64,000 nt of DNA from Colimorpha sp045222295 (GCA_045222295.1 JBGUXP010000003.1:218948-282947); one strand, 5' to 3'; counted from the first letter of the stretch, positions 41,317 through 50,124 are shown. A program made the numbers and translations. The notes: generated by a model from the letters alone, not told the origin.

Positions 41317-42981
41317 ATGAAAAGACTGAAACTCATAGCGACAGTGCTGCTGCTGTGCAGCGCCACGGGCGCAAGAGCGCAAGGATTGCTAGGCGGTCAT
41401 GTGACAGGAAACGTGCAGCTGGATGGCCAGATGTCAAAGGCAGACAGCGCCATTGGCGCCCAAGATGTTCCCGAAAAGCTGCTGATGAACGCACGCGCTG
41501 ACGTACTCTACACCAACGGTGACTTCAGCGCGGGCTTGCGCCTCGAGATGTATCAGAACCCCCTGCTGGGCTTCGACGCGAGATACAAGGGGCAGGGGCT
41601 GGCCAACTATTTCGTAGCCTACAACGGCGAACAGTTGAGTGTGACGGCTGGTAACTTTTACGAACAGTTTGGCTCCGGCATGATTCTGCGCACCTACGAG
41701 GACCGCTACCTGGGACTCGACAACTCGCTCTTCGGCTTGAACGTACAGTTCCGCCCCGTGGCGGGAGTGATACTGAAGGCGGTGGCGGGAAAACAGAGGG
41801 TGTTCTGGGAATACGGCGAGGGCCTTGTGCGCGGCGTGGACGGCGAGGTGGACCTGGGGAGCGTCATCAAAGCGCTGGGTGAAAGCAAGTTTCGCGCCAC
41901 GCTAGGGGCCGGCTTCGTGAGCAAGTATGAGGACGACGAGGTCATCGCGGTGCCGAACAGCGAGAACCGCCTGAACCTGCCGCTGAATGTGGGCGCCGCC
42001 TCCTTCCGTGCCGACCTGGGCTACGGCAACTGGAGCCTGCAGACGGAATATGTGCGCAAGGGACAGGACCCCAGCGCCATGAACGGCTACATCTACCGTC
42101 CCGGCGAGGCTTTGTTACTGAATCTCAGCTACTCGCAGCGCGGCTTCAGCGCCGGCATCCAAGCCAAGAGAATTGACAACATGGGCTTCAAGAGTGTGCG
42201 CAGCCAGAGCGGCGAGATGCTGTATATCAACTATCTGCCCGCCATCACGAAGAATCACACCTACGCCTTCCTCTCCATGTATCCCTATGCCACTCAGGTG
42301 AACGGCGAGCAGGGCCTGCAGGCCGACATGATGTACAAGTTCAAGAAAGGCACCCTCCTTGGAGGCTCCTACGGCACCGACCTGCACCTCAACAGCTCGG
42401 TGGTCATGGGGCTCGACACCACCGTCACGGGCAGTGTGGGCACCGAGGGCTACACGGTGAATGGCGGCCTAGGAGAAACACTCTACGGCGACGTCTCGGT
42501 GGAGGTTGCCAAGAAGCTGAGCAAGAGCGTGAAACTCACGATGACCTACGCCTACCAGGTGTTCAACCCCGTGGTGGAAAACGAGCCCGGGAGCCTGCAC
42601 CACAACAACATCGTGGTGGCCGACCTCTCGTGGAAGGTCAACAAAAAGCACTCGCTGCGCTTCGAGGGCGAATGGATGGGTAGCGACAGCCACTACGACG
42701 CCAACGACCCCTCGCACAACGACCGCCGCGCCGGCGACTGGCTGATGGGTCTCGTGGAGTGGAACATCGGCACCCACTGGTTCCTCTCGGCCAGCGACCA
42801 GTATGCCTACAACGACGGCACGGGCAACTACTACAACCTCTCAGTGGGCTACACCCACGGCGCCACACGCCTGCAGGCAGGCTGGGGCAAGCAGCGCGAG
42901 GGCCTGCTGTGCATCGGTGGCGTATGCCGCACGGTGCCCGCCAGTAACGGATTGACATTCAGTTTAACGACAAGCTTCTAA
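41317..42981 (+). CDS. DUF6029 outer-membrane beta-barrel protein
   Basis: 554 residues from the ATG at 41317, after the promoter. Signal peptide MKRLKLIATVLLLCSATGARAQ. Dense amphipathic strands with aromatic girdles (e.g. LSVTAGNFYEQFGSGMILRTYEDRYLG, ending NGLTFSLTTSF with terminal Phe, the outer-membrane insertion signal). DUF6029 proteins are found next to Omp28-like lipoproteins, exactly as here (next gene 6 bases on). A porin or secretion-related role is possible but unknown. Confidence 0.82.
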   Translation: MKRLKLIATVLLLCSATGARAQGLLGGHVTGNVQLDGQMSKADSAIGAQDVPEKLLMNARADVLYTNGDFSAGLRLEMYQNPLLGFDARYKGQGLANYFVAYNGEQLSVTAGNFYEQFGSGMILRTYEDRYLGLDNSLFGLNVQFRPVAGVILKAVAGKQRVFWEYGEGLVRGVDGEVDLGSVIKALGESKFRATLGAGFVSKYEDDEVIAVPNSENRLNLPLNVGAASFRADLGYGNWSLQTEYVRKGQDPSAMNGYIYRPGEALLLNLSYSQRGFSAGIQAKRIDNMGFKSVRSQSGEMLYINYLPAITKNHTYAFLSMYPYATQVNGEQGLQADMMYKFKKGTLLGGSYGTDLHLNSSVVMGLDTTVTGSVGTEGYTVNGGLGETLYGDVSVEVAKKLSKSVKLTMTYAYQVFNPVVENEPGSLHHNNIVVADLSWKVNKKHSLRFEGEWMGSDSHYDANDPSHNDRRAGDWLMGLVEWNIGTHWFLSASDQYAYNDGTGNYYNLSVGYTHGATRLQAGWGKQREGLLCIGGVCRTVPASNGLTFSLTTSF

Positions 42982-42987
42982 ATAGTT

Positions 42988-43809
42988 ATGAAAAAGATAT
43001 TTTTGGGTTTAATAGTTTTGATGGGCCTTGTGGGGCTTGTGGGGTGCGACAGGATAGAGGAGGATGAATACACGGTGTACGACGGTGCCGTCGTCACATG
43101 GACAGACTCTGACGCCACGCTGACACCTGTGCAGCGGGCATACGTGGAGAAATACACGGGGCCACGCTGCAGCAACTGCCCGCGCGCCGACGAGACCCTG
43201 GCAGCCATCGAGGACAGCCGCGTGGTGGTGGTATCGGTGAACCATCCGACAGGTCAAGGAATCCCCTACCCCAACCAGCCCGACCTCAGGACCGACGGCG
43301 GCAACGCCTGGGACCAGTATTTCGGCATCAACGCCATTCCCGCCGCCTACCTCAACCGCCAGGGCACCCAGTTCCAAGGCGATATGGGCACCATTGCCAG
43401 CGCCATCAACCAGGCGCTTGGCGAGGAGGCGAAAGTAGCCCTCGCGGCGAACGCCACGGCGAATGCCGGAAAGGTGAACATTACCGTCGACATGCAGTTT
43501 GCAGAAGGCTATACCAACACTGTAACCCTGACGGCAGCCCTCGTCGAGGACTCTCTGAAATACAAACAGTTGCTGCCCGACAACACGGTGGACGACAACT
43601 ATGTGCACAACCATATGCTGAGGAAGGTCATCACGGGCTACTGGGGTCGCGATGTGGAGAGAAACGCGGGGAACGGGAAAGCCCTCCGCGGTACCTTGAG
43701 CTTCACGCCTGCCAGCGACATCAAACTGGAGAACAGCCACATCGTGGTCTTCGTGAGCGACAAAGCCTCGCGCAAGGTACTCAACTGCGCCAGCTGCAGA
43801 ATAGATTAA
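42988..43809 (+). CDS. Omp28-related lipoprotein
   Basis: 273 residues. Lipoprotein signal MKKIFLGLIVLMGLVGLVGC. A thioredoxin-like region with YTGPRCSNCPRADE (CxxC), VVVVSVNHP and IPAAYLNRQ (cis-Pro type) fits the Omp28 family, named for a Porphyromonas outer-membrane antigen. Six bases after the DUF6029 gene, so the two form a conserved envelope pair. A redox function is suggested by the Cys pair but not established. Confidence 0.82.
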   Translation: MKKIFLGLIVLMGLVGLVGCDRIEEDEYTVYDGAVVTWTDSDATLTPVQRAYVEKYTGPRCSNCPRADETLAAIEDSRVVVVSVNHPTGQGIPYPNQPDLRTDGGNAWDQYFGINAIPAAYLNRQGTQFQGDMGTIASAINQALGEEAKVALAANATANAGKVNITVDMQFAEGYTNTVTLTAALVEDSLKYKQLLPDNTVDDNYVHNHMLRKVITGYWGRDVERNAGNGKALRGTLSFTPASDIKLENSHIVVFVSDKASRKVLNCASCRID

Positions 43810-43838
43810 GGTTTAAAGTTTAATGTTTAAAGTTTAAT
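43809..43838 (+). repeat. TTTAAAG array before the MATE gene
   Basis: GGTTTAAAGTTTAATGTTTA and continuing, period 7, filling the gap after the Omp28-like stop. Confidence 0.65.
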
Positions 43839-43859
43839 GTGTTGAAGGTTGAAAAAGGG

Positions 43860-45221
43860 ATGAACGGGAGGATATTGGGTCTGGCATTGCCCAATATCGT
43901 GACCAATATCACCGTGCCTCTGCTGGGCATGGTGGATATGGCCATTGTGGGGCACCTCTCAGGGGCGCATGTAAGTGCCATTGTCGTTGGCAGTTCCATC
44001 TTCAACCTCATCTATTGGAACTTCGGGTTCCTCCGCATGGGCACCAGCGGCCTCACGGCCCAGGCTTTCGGTGCAGAACGGTGGAAGGAAAGCCTGAAGA
44101 TATTGATACAGGCCTGCACTATTGCACTAGTGATAGCGATAACCATCATAGCGTTACAATGGCCCCTGGGAGAAGCCTCGAAGGTGATTTTCCGCAGCGA
44201 CCCATCAAACGGTCCCGGTGTGATGGATTTGGCGCTGACCTACTTCTTCGTGCGCGTGTGGGCTGCTCCCGCCACACTGGGGCTCTACGCCATCAAAGGA
44301 TGGTTCATCGGCATGCAGGACTCCAAGACGCCGATGTGGATAGCCATTGCACTGAACTGCATGAACATCCTAGCGTCACTGCTCTTCGTAATGGTGTTCC
44401 ATTGGGATATTTTCGGCGTTGCCTTGGGTACGGTCATCGCCAACTACACAGGTCTCGCTCTCGGACTCTTCTTCCTCCGCCGCAAACTCCACCGCGACCA
44501 CAACTTATCAACCTATCAACTTATCAACTTGTCAACCCTCAAGGAGGCCCTGCACTGGGATGACATGAGACGCTTCTTCAAGGTAAACGGTGACGTGTTC
44601 CTCCGCACGGTATGTCTGTCGGCCGTGTTCACATTCATCACCGCCGCCAGCGGACGCATCAGCGAGAACATCCGTGCTGTCGACGGCATATTGATGATGT
44701 TCTTCACCCTCTTCAGCTACATCATGGACGGCTTCGCCTACGCCGGGGAGAGTTTGGTGGGCCGTCACATCGGTGCCCGCCAGCTGCGCCATCTCAAGCT
44801 CGCCGTGCGACTGCTCATCATCTGGGGACTCGCTCTGACGGTGGTCTTCACTGGTCTGTATGCCGCCTTTGGGAATGAGTTCCTCCATATCTTCACCGAC
44901 AAGCCGGAGGTGATTGCCGCCGCAGGCGACTACATGACGTGGGTGCTTGTCATCCCGGTGTGCGGTTTTGCGGCATTCCTCTTCGACGGCATCTTCATCG
45001 GAGCCACCGCCACACGCACCATGCGCAACGCCATGTTTGTGGCCACCGCAGCCTTCTTTGCCATCTACTACGGCTTGAAATACTACATCGCCGCCGAGAA
45101 CGACGAGCACACATGGAATAATGTCCTGTGGATGTCCTTCATGGTCTTCCTCACGCTCCGCGGCCTGCTGCAGGCGCTACGCGTCCGCAAAGACATCTAT
45201 GGTCAGGTGAAAAACAAATAA
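43860..45221 (+). CDS. MATE-family multidrug/toxin efflux transporter
   Basis: 453 residues from the ATG at 43860; a GTG 21 bases earlier (43839) is possible but borders the repeat array. Twelve hydrophobic helices; N-terminal signature MNGRILGLALPNIVTNITVPLLGMVDMAIVG (sodium or proton-driven drug export). The cytoplasmic loop between the halves carries an in-frame CAACTTAT repeat, translated as NLSTYQLINLST (about residues 216-227), where length is likely tolerated. Followed by a TTG-start gene after 6 bases. Confidence 0.88.
   Translation: MNGRILGLALPNIVTNITVPLLGMVDMAIVGHLSGAHVSAIVVGSSIFNLIYWNFGFLRMGTSGLTAQAFGAERWKESLKILIQACTIALVIAITIIALQWPLGEASKVIFRSDPSNGPGVMDLALTYFFVRVWAAPATLGLYAIKGWFIGMQDSKTPMWIAIALNCMNILASLLFVMVFHWDIFGVALGTVIANYTGLALGLFFLRRKLHRDHNLSTYQLINLSTLKEALHWDDMRRFFKVNGDVFLRTVCLSAVFTFITAASGRISENIRAVDGILMMFFTLFSYIMDGFAYAGESLVGRHIGARQLRHLKLAVRLLIIWGLALTVVFTGLYAAFGNEFLHIFTDKPEVIAAAGDYMTWVLVIPVCGFAAFLFDGIFIGATATRTMRNAMFVATAAFFAIYYGLKYYIAAENDEHTWNNVLWMSFMVFLTLRGLLQALRVRKDIYGQVKNK
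44502..44537 (+). repeat. Period-8 AACTTATC array inside the MATE gene
   Basis: AACTTATC, AACCTATC, AACTTATC, AACTTGTC: four units in frame. Confidence 0.8.
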
Positions 45222-45227
45222 TAAAAA

Positions 45228-46067
45228 TTGAAAAAAGACGGGCATATAAAAATCCTTGTGCTGGCGGCCTGCTGGCTGATATATCCCACGGCATGGTGCC
45301 AGGATGCGGAGAGCATCACCGTCAAGATAGACCACCTGCCTACCACCGCTTTCACCATTTTCCGCGCCGACCTCTCGGACGAACCGCCCACGGCGACACA
45401 ATTGCATGGTTTTGGTCGATATAACTATGAGGACAAGAGTTGGACAGACATTTTCACTGACAGTACCACACACCGTCTTCTCGAATGCCAACAGCAAGAG
45501 CTGCTGCGCCGTGCCGCCACTATCGATGTTCTCCCACCAGACAGTTCCATTGGCATTGATGGTAATTACTACAATTTCACCCACCGCCGAGGTGACAATA
45601 TCTACACCTATGGCTCCTTTTCCGATACCCCTGACTCTCTGGCAGAATATCTCTACGACCTCTTTGAGCTGCCCGGAGCGGTAACCATTATTGGCCAAGT
45701 GGGATACAAGATTATTTCTGACGGATGCCTCGATCCCAACAACTGCTGGGATGCCCTACCTCTAGCACGAGTCTCGCTACTATCGCCCAACGGCGACACC
45801 ATTGCCAGCACCATCGCCAACGACCAAGCCATCTTTGAACTGTCCGTCCTGCCCACACGCTGCAACCTGGCCATCTCGCACCCCGGCTACGTCACCCGCA
45901 TCATCTCGCATATCGTCCTCACTGAGGACCTTGAATTGGTCCCAGTCCTCCTCCCTCCCGGCGACTCGAAGAAAACCATCACCACCTCTTACAACATCCT
46001 CAGCGGCAGCACCACTTCGGGTGCCGTCATCAGTCACGAAGACCTCAACCATATTCCCTCACGATAA
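45228..46067 (+). CDS. Secreted protein with a carboxypeptidase-regulatory-like domain, probably truncated
   Basis: 279 residues. No ATG fits; the TTG at 45228 is chosen because it begins a proper signal peptide (basic MKKDGHIK, then ILVLAACWLIYPTAWC). The C-terminal part from about residue 160 resembles a CarboxypepD_reg-like beta-sandwich (LPLARVSLLSPNGDTIAST, then ELSVLPTRCNLAISHPGY). The final VISHEDLNHIPSR looks like the beginning of a TonB-plug segment that stops. I infer a truncated TonB-dependent receptor or related protein. The patatin gene 9 bases on starts with the same type of domain. Confidence 0.55.
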   Translation: MKKDGHIKILVLAACWLIYPTAWCQDAESITVKIDHLPTTAFTIFRADLSDEPPTATQLHGFGRYNYEDKSWTDIFTDSTTHRLLECQQQELLRRAATIDVLPPDSSIGIDGNYYNFTHRRGDNIYTYGSFSDTPDSLAEYLYDLFELPGAVTIIGQVGYKIISDGCLDPNNCWDALPLARVSLLSPNGDTIASTIANDQAIFELSVLPTRCNLAISHPGYVTRIISHIVLTEDLELVPVLLPPGDSKKTITTSYNILSGSTTSGAVISHEDLNHIPSR

Positions 46068-46076
46068 CAATCTCCC

Positions 46077-48407
46077 ATGCATATCAGTTTCATAAAACCA
46101 ATAAAGATACTGACACTTCTCTGCGCCAGTCTCATCATTAATTTTCATTCTTCGTTTTTCAATTCCGCAACGGCGCAGAATGTCGGCTATACTGACCATT
46201 CGGGCACTGTGGTCGATGTTAAAACAGGGAAACCATTGGCCAATGCCAAAGTAACCCATGCCATTGGAGGACAAACCGACGAGAATGGCCATTTCACTGT
46301 GCGCTTTTATAATAACGAAAGCGACCGCCATGTAATAATTTCCCATCCGGGTTACTACTCAGACACCTTCAGTTATGCCCCTACCTATGTCAGCCTGCAC
46401 CGCATACCTTCGCATCTGATACGACAGAACCGTCCCAAAATAGCCGTGGTGCTCAGCGGTGGCGGTGCCAAAGGCGTGGCCCACATCAGCGCCCTCCGTG
46501 CCATCGAGGAGGCGGGACTCCCTATCGACATCATCTGCGGCACCTCGATGGGAGCCCTCATCGGTGGTCTCTACTCCATCGGATGGTCCACGGACCAACT
46601 TGACTCCCTTGTCCGCCATCAGGATTGGACATTCCTGCTCACCGACAAAGTTAAAGAGGAAGATTTGGACATTGACACCCGGCGAGCCATGAACACCTAC
46701 CCCCTATGGCATGCCTTCACTTTAGGGAGCAAGAAGAATGAAGGTGCCGGAGTCTTCCGCGGCTATAACCTTGACCAGCTCTTCAACCATCTCCTTGAAG
46801 GCTACCTCGACTCCCTCGACTTCAATGACCTTCCCATCCCATTTGCCTGTGTGGCCACCGACATCATCACCAACACCGAAATCGACTTCCACTCAGGCTA
46901 CCTCAAGCAGGCCATGCGTGCCTCGATGTCCATTCCCGGAGTCTTCGCACCTGTGCGTATGAACAACATGCTGCTTGTCGACGGCGGTATGCGAAACAAT
47001 TATCCCGCCGACATCGCCCGACAGATGGGTGCCGACATTATCATTGGTGTCACCGTACAAGACGATACCCTCTCTGTCGACGACATTAAAGGACCCATCG
47101 AACTACTGATGCAAATTATCGACATCAATTGTAAGAACAAATACAACGAGAACCTCGCCATGAGCGACATTCTCATGCAGGTCAATGTCAACGGATATTC
47201 CGCCACCAGCTTCACCACCTCCTCTATCGACACACTATTGCGACGAGGAGCCGAGGAAGCCACCCGCCACAAGGACGAACTCCTTGCCCTGCATAAAAAG
47301 TTGAAATCCGAACATGGCAATTGGGTCACCACCATCCATCGTCCCCAAATAAAACATTCCGAGAACGACGAAAAAGAATCTTTCAAACTCACCGCCCCCA
47401 ATCCTGCCCTCACCTCTCCCCGTGCCGGCGTTACATTCCGTTTCGACAACGAGGAAACCGGAGCCCTCCAAATTGGAGCCCAATATCCATTCTTCTGGCT
47501 TGTACCCATGGAAATCAGCTCGCGTCTTCGCCTAGGCAAACGTCTCCATTTCAACCTCGATCACAAATTCTACCCCCGTGGCTTCACATCCCCTTCTCTC
47601 AGCTACTCCTTCCATCGCAACGACATCGACATCTACGACAACGGTGTTCGTACCTACAACATCAAATACAGCCAACACATCGTTAAATTCACCCCTCTCA
47701 ACTCGCGTTTCCGCAACTACAAAATCAATGCCGGACTGCGCTTCGACTACTTCGACTACTTCGCCCCCATCCTCTCTTCCAACTATAACGCCCTGGTCCT
47801 CGACAACCAATACTTCTTCTCCTATTTCTTCCAATCACTCCTCAACACCGAAAACGACTACTACTTCCCTACTTCGGGCAATCTTTTCCAAATCGACTTC
47901 TCCTTCCATACCGACAACTTTGTCTCCTTCAACAACAAGCCTGGCATTCCCGAGGTCACTCTCCTATGGCGCGTTAACGGCTCTCCTTCTGACCATCTCA
48001 CCATCCAGCCCGGAATCTTTTCGAGAATGATTCTTAGCGACCAAATGCCCCTCTCTTATATTAACTGCCTCGGTGCCGATCAAAAAATCGTCGAACAGCA
48101 ACTCGAATTCCCTGGAATCCACAGTCTAGTGCAAGTCGACCGTTATATCGTAGGCTTCCATCTCAACCTACAATATATGTTCACCAACAAGCACTTCATC
48201 CTCCTCCGTTCAGCCGCAGCCCGATGTGTCGGCTTGATAACAGACTTCATTCCAAAAGACTTCAATCTTTCCGACCCCGAATTCCTCTATGGCATTTCTC
48301 TCGGCTATGCCTATAAATCGTTTCTGGGACCCATCAAGGCTCTTTTCGGATACTCTTCTCTCTCCCCCTCCGTCAACCTATACATCTCTATCGGACATAA
48401 TTTCTAA
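46077..48407 (+). CDS. Patatin-like phospholipase with regulatory-like and beta-barrel domains
   Basis: 776 residues. A signal peptide, then a CarboxypepD_reg-like sandwich (about 37-100: GTVVDVKTGKPLANAKV ... HPGYYSD), the patatin domain (about 120-320) with GGGAKG (128-133), nucleophile GTSMG (Ser157) and catalytic VDGG (Asp302), and a C-terminal region of beta strands ending SVNLYISIGHNF, typical of an outer-membrane barrel. The layout resembles autotransporter-like PlpD and its Bacteroidetes relatives; the added N-terminal sandwich is less usual. Probably hydrolyses phospholipids at the outer membrane. Confidence 0.85.
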   Translation: MHISFIKPIKILTLLCASLIINFHSSFFNSATAQNVGYTDHSGTVVDVKTGKPLANAKVTHAIGGQTDENGHFTVRFYNNESDRHVIISHPGYYSDTFSYAPTYVSLHRIPSHLIRQNRPKIAVVLSGGGAKGVAHISALRAIEEAGLPIDIICGTSMGALIGGLYSIGWSTDQLDSLVRHQDWTFLLTDKVKEEDLDIDTRRAMNTYPLWHAFTLGSKKNEGAGVFRGYNLDQLFNHLLEGYLDSLDFNDLPIPFACVATDIITNTEIDFHSGYLKQAMRASMSIPGVFAPVRMNNMLLVDGGMRNNYPADIARQMGADIIIGVTVQDDTLSVDDIKGPIELLMQIIDINCKNKYNENLAMSDILMQVNVNGYSATSFTTSSIDTLLRRGAEEATRHKDELLALHKKLKSEHGNWVTTIHRPQIKHSENDEKESFKLTAPNPALTSPRAGVTFRFDNEETGALQIGAQYPFFWLVPMEISSRLRLGKRLHFNLDHKFYPRGFTSPSLSYSFHRNDIDIYDNGVRTYNIKYSQHIVKFTPLNSRFRNYKINAGLRFDYFDYFAPILSSNYNALVLDNQYFFSYFFQSLLNTENDYYFPTSGNLFQIDFSFHTDNFVSFNNKPGIPEVTLLWRVNGSPSDHLTIQPGIFSRMILSDQMPLSYINCLGADQKIVEQQLEFPGIHSLVQVDRYIVGFHLNLQYMFTNKHFILLRSAAARCVGLITDFIPKDFNLSDPEFLYGISLGYAYKSFLGPIKALFGYSSLSPSVNLYISIGHNF

Positions 48408-48416
48408 AAAAAAACG

Positions 48417-48425
48417 TATATTTGC
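48417..48425 (+). promoter_or_regulatory. -7 element immediately before the DUF4254 gene
   Basis: TAtaTTTGC, only 3 bases before the ATG at 48429. With the usual distance of the -7 element to the start site, transcription would begin at or just after that ATG. Confidence 0.7.
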
Positions 48426-48428
48426 ACC

Positions 48429-49022
48429 ATGAAAGCAATGGACCTTTACAAGCTCTTCGAGCAACAAATAATTGAATATCACAAGACAGACAACGTCGAT
48501 GCTCCACAAAACAACCCTTACAAAGACGGCTCTTTCGAAGCCGTGCTTTGGGAAAAGTCGTGGGTTGACACCGTGCAATGGCATCTCGAGGACCTCGTGC
48601 GTCCCGACGACGTGGATCCTGTCTACGCCCTCCAATTGAAACGTCGTATCGACGCCTCGAACCAGCACCGCACCAATCTGGTAGAGCAAATTGACGACCA
48701 CTACTATATGCAGTTCAAGGAGGTATCCCTCCAGCCCGATGCCCGTCTCAATACCGAAACCCCAGCCTGGGCTGTCGACCGTCTCTCCATCCTGGCCCTC
48801 AAAATCTACCACTTCCAGATTGAGGCCAACCGTGGCGATGTCGAGCACCGCGCCAAATGCCAGACCAAGCTCGACACCCTCCTCACCCAGCGCGCCGACC
48901 TCACCCTGGCCATCGACCAACTGCTCGAAGACCTTGCCGCTGGCCGCCACCAGATGAAGCTCTACCGTCAGATGAAGATGTACAACGACCCCAGCCTCAA
49001 CCCATCACTCTATAAGAAATAG
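48429..49022 (+). CDS. DUF4254 protein
   Basis: 197 residues. DUF4254 is a Bacteroidetes family of helical soluble proteins of unknown function, regularly found beside GT9 heptosyltransferase-like genes, as here (34 bases). Recognisable segments: FEAVLWEKSWVDTVQWHLEDLVRP, RRIDASNQHRTNLVEQID and LNTETPAWAVDRLSILALKIYH. The ATG at 48429 is 3 bases after the -7 box; if the mRNA is leaderless this start can be used, otherwise the ATG at 48438 (MDLYKLF) is likely. Confidence 0.85.
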   Translation: MKAMDLYKLFEQQIIEYHKTDNVDAPQNNPYKDGSFEAVLWEKSWVDTVQWHLEDLVRPDDVDPVYALQLKRRIDASNQHRTNLVEQIDDHYYMQFKEVSLQPDARLNTETPAWAVDRLSILALKIYHFQIEANRGDVEHRAKCQTKLDTLLTQRADLTLAIDQLLEDLAAGRHQMKLYRQMKMYNDPSLNPSLYKK

Positions 49023-49056
49023 TTTTGGACCGCCGGCATCCAGCTGACAAAAAGAC

Positions 49057-50124
49057 ATGAAGCACGTCCTGGTCATACGCCTCTCGGCTCTCGGCGATGT
49101 CGCCCTCATGGCACCGCTGGTGCACGACTATGCAACGACCAACCCCGATGTTCTCTTCACCGTCGCCGGTCCTCCCCTGCTGCAACCGCTCTTTTCTGGG
49201 ATGGCCAACGTGGAATACTTGGGTCTCAAGAAGAAGCAGAGTTTCATCAAAATATACAAGATTCTCAACGCCGTGGGAGCAGACACCGTTGTCGACCTCC
49301 ACAAGGTCAACCGCGTGGGCTTCGCGCTCACCGTGCTACGCCTGCGCCACCTGTTCGATTTTCACTTCCGCCTCTGCGCCCTTCGCAAAGGCAAGTTCAC
49401 TCGCTGGCTCTACCTTCACCACCTATATCACCACCCCCGCAAACCACAGTACCAGCGCTACGACGAAGTCTTCCAACGCGCCGGACTTTCCCGTCCCCTC
49501 TCCACAGAGACGCAGCGTGCTGCGTCTAAAGAGGAACGAAATTGTGAGACACAGCACGCTGCGTCTCTACAGACAATCGGCATTGCGCCGTTCTCCCAGC
49601 ACAAAGGCAAGATATGGCCCTGGGAGAACACCTGCCAACTCGTCAAGATGCTTGCCTCCGCAGGCTACCGCGTCCTCCTCTTCGGAAGCAAAGAGGAAGC
49701 CCCTCAACTCGAAACCCTCGCCGCCCGACTATCCAACTCCTCCCCTAAGTTAGGGGAAGGGGACCGCCCCGAAGGGGTGGTGGAGGAGTGTGTCACCTCC
49801 CTCGCCGGCAAACAATCCTTCGCCGAAGAACTCGACATCATCAAAAACCTCTCGCTGATGGTCTCCATGGACTCCTCCAACATGCACTTTGCCAGCGTCC
49901 TCGGCGTGCCCGTGGTCAGCATCTGGGGGGCCACCCATCCCGACTTCGGCTTCTACCCCCAACAGCAGGACCGTGCCAACGCCCTCTGTGCCAACCTCCC
50001 CTGCCAGCCCTGCTCTGCCTTTGGGCAGAAACCCTGCCGCTTCGGCGACTATCGCTGCCTCTCGGCCATCACCCCCGAAATGGTCTTCAACCGAATCCAG
50101 CAGCTATTGAAAGAAAACTCCTAA
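49057..50124 (+). CDS. GT9-family (heptosyltransferase-like) glycosyltransferase with two inserted repeat elements
   Basis: 355 residues. GT9 N-terminus MKHVLVIRLSALGDVALMAPLV (nucleotide sugar transferase of LPS core type), IGIAPFSQHKGKIWPW at the domain joint, SMDSSNMHFASVLGVPVVSIWGATHP at the donor site, and a Cys-rich tail (CQPCSAFGQKPCRFGDYRCL). It adds a sugar, probably heptose-type or related, to lipid A core. Two in-frame segments are foreign: TQRAASKEERNCETQHAASL (49506-49570) and SSPKLGEGDRPEGVVEECV (49737-49794), each coded by palindromic repeat DNA. Confidence 0.88.
   Translation: MKHVLVIRLSALGDVALMAPLVHDYATTNPDVLFTVAGPPLLQPLFSGMANVEYLGLKKKQSFIKIYKILNAVGADTVVDLHKVNRVGFALTVLRLRHLFDFHFRLCALRKGKFTRWLYLHHLYHHPRKPQYQRYDEVFQRAGLSRPLSTETQRAASKEERNCETQHAASLQTIGIAPFSQHKGKIWPWENTCQLVKMLASAGYRVLLFGSKEEAPQLETLAARLSNSSPKLGEGDRPEGVVEECVTSLAGKQSFAEELDIIKNLSLMVSMDSSNMHFASVLGVPVVSIWGATHPDFGFYPQQQDRANALCANLPCQPCSAFGQKPCRFGDYRCLSAITPEMVFNRIQQLLKENS
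49506..49570 (+). repeat. Pair of REP-like palindromes inside the GT9 gene
   Basis: AGACGCAGC-GTGCTGCGTCT at 49508-49527 and GAGACACAGC-ACGCTGCGTCTC at 49546-49567, each almost perfectly self-complementary and in frame. Confidence 0.85.
49737..49794 (+). repeat. CTCCCCTAA palindromic element inside the GT9 gene
   Basis: CTCCCCTAAG-TTAGGGGA, then ACCGCCCC-GAAGGGG, ending GTGGAGGAGTGTG; the same order as the 3' part of the element at 30826-31020. Confidence 0.85.
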
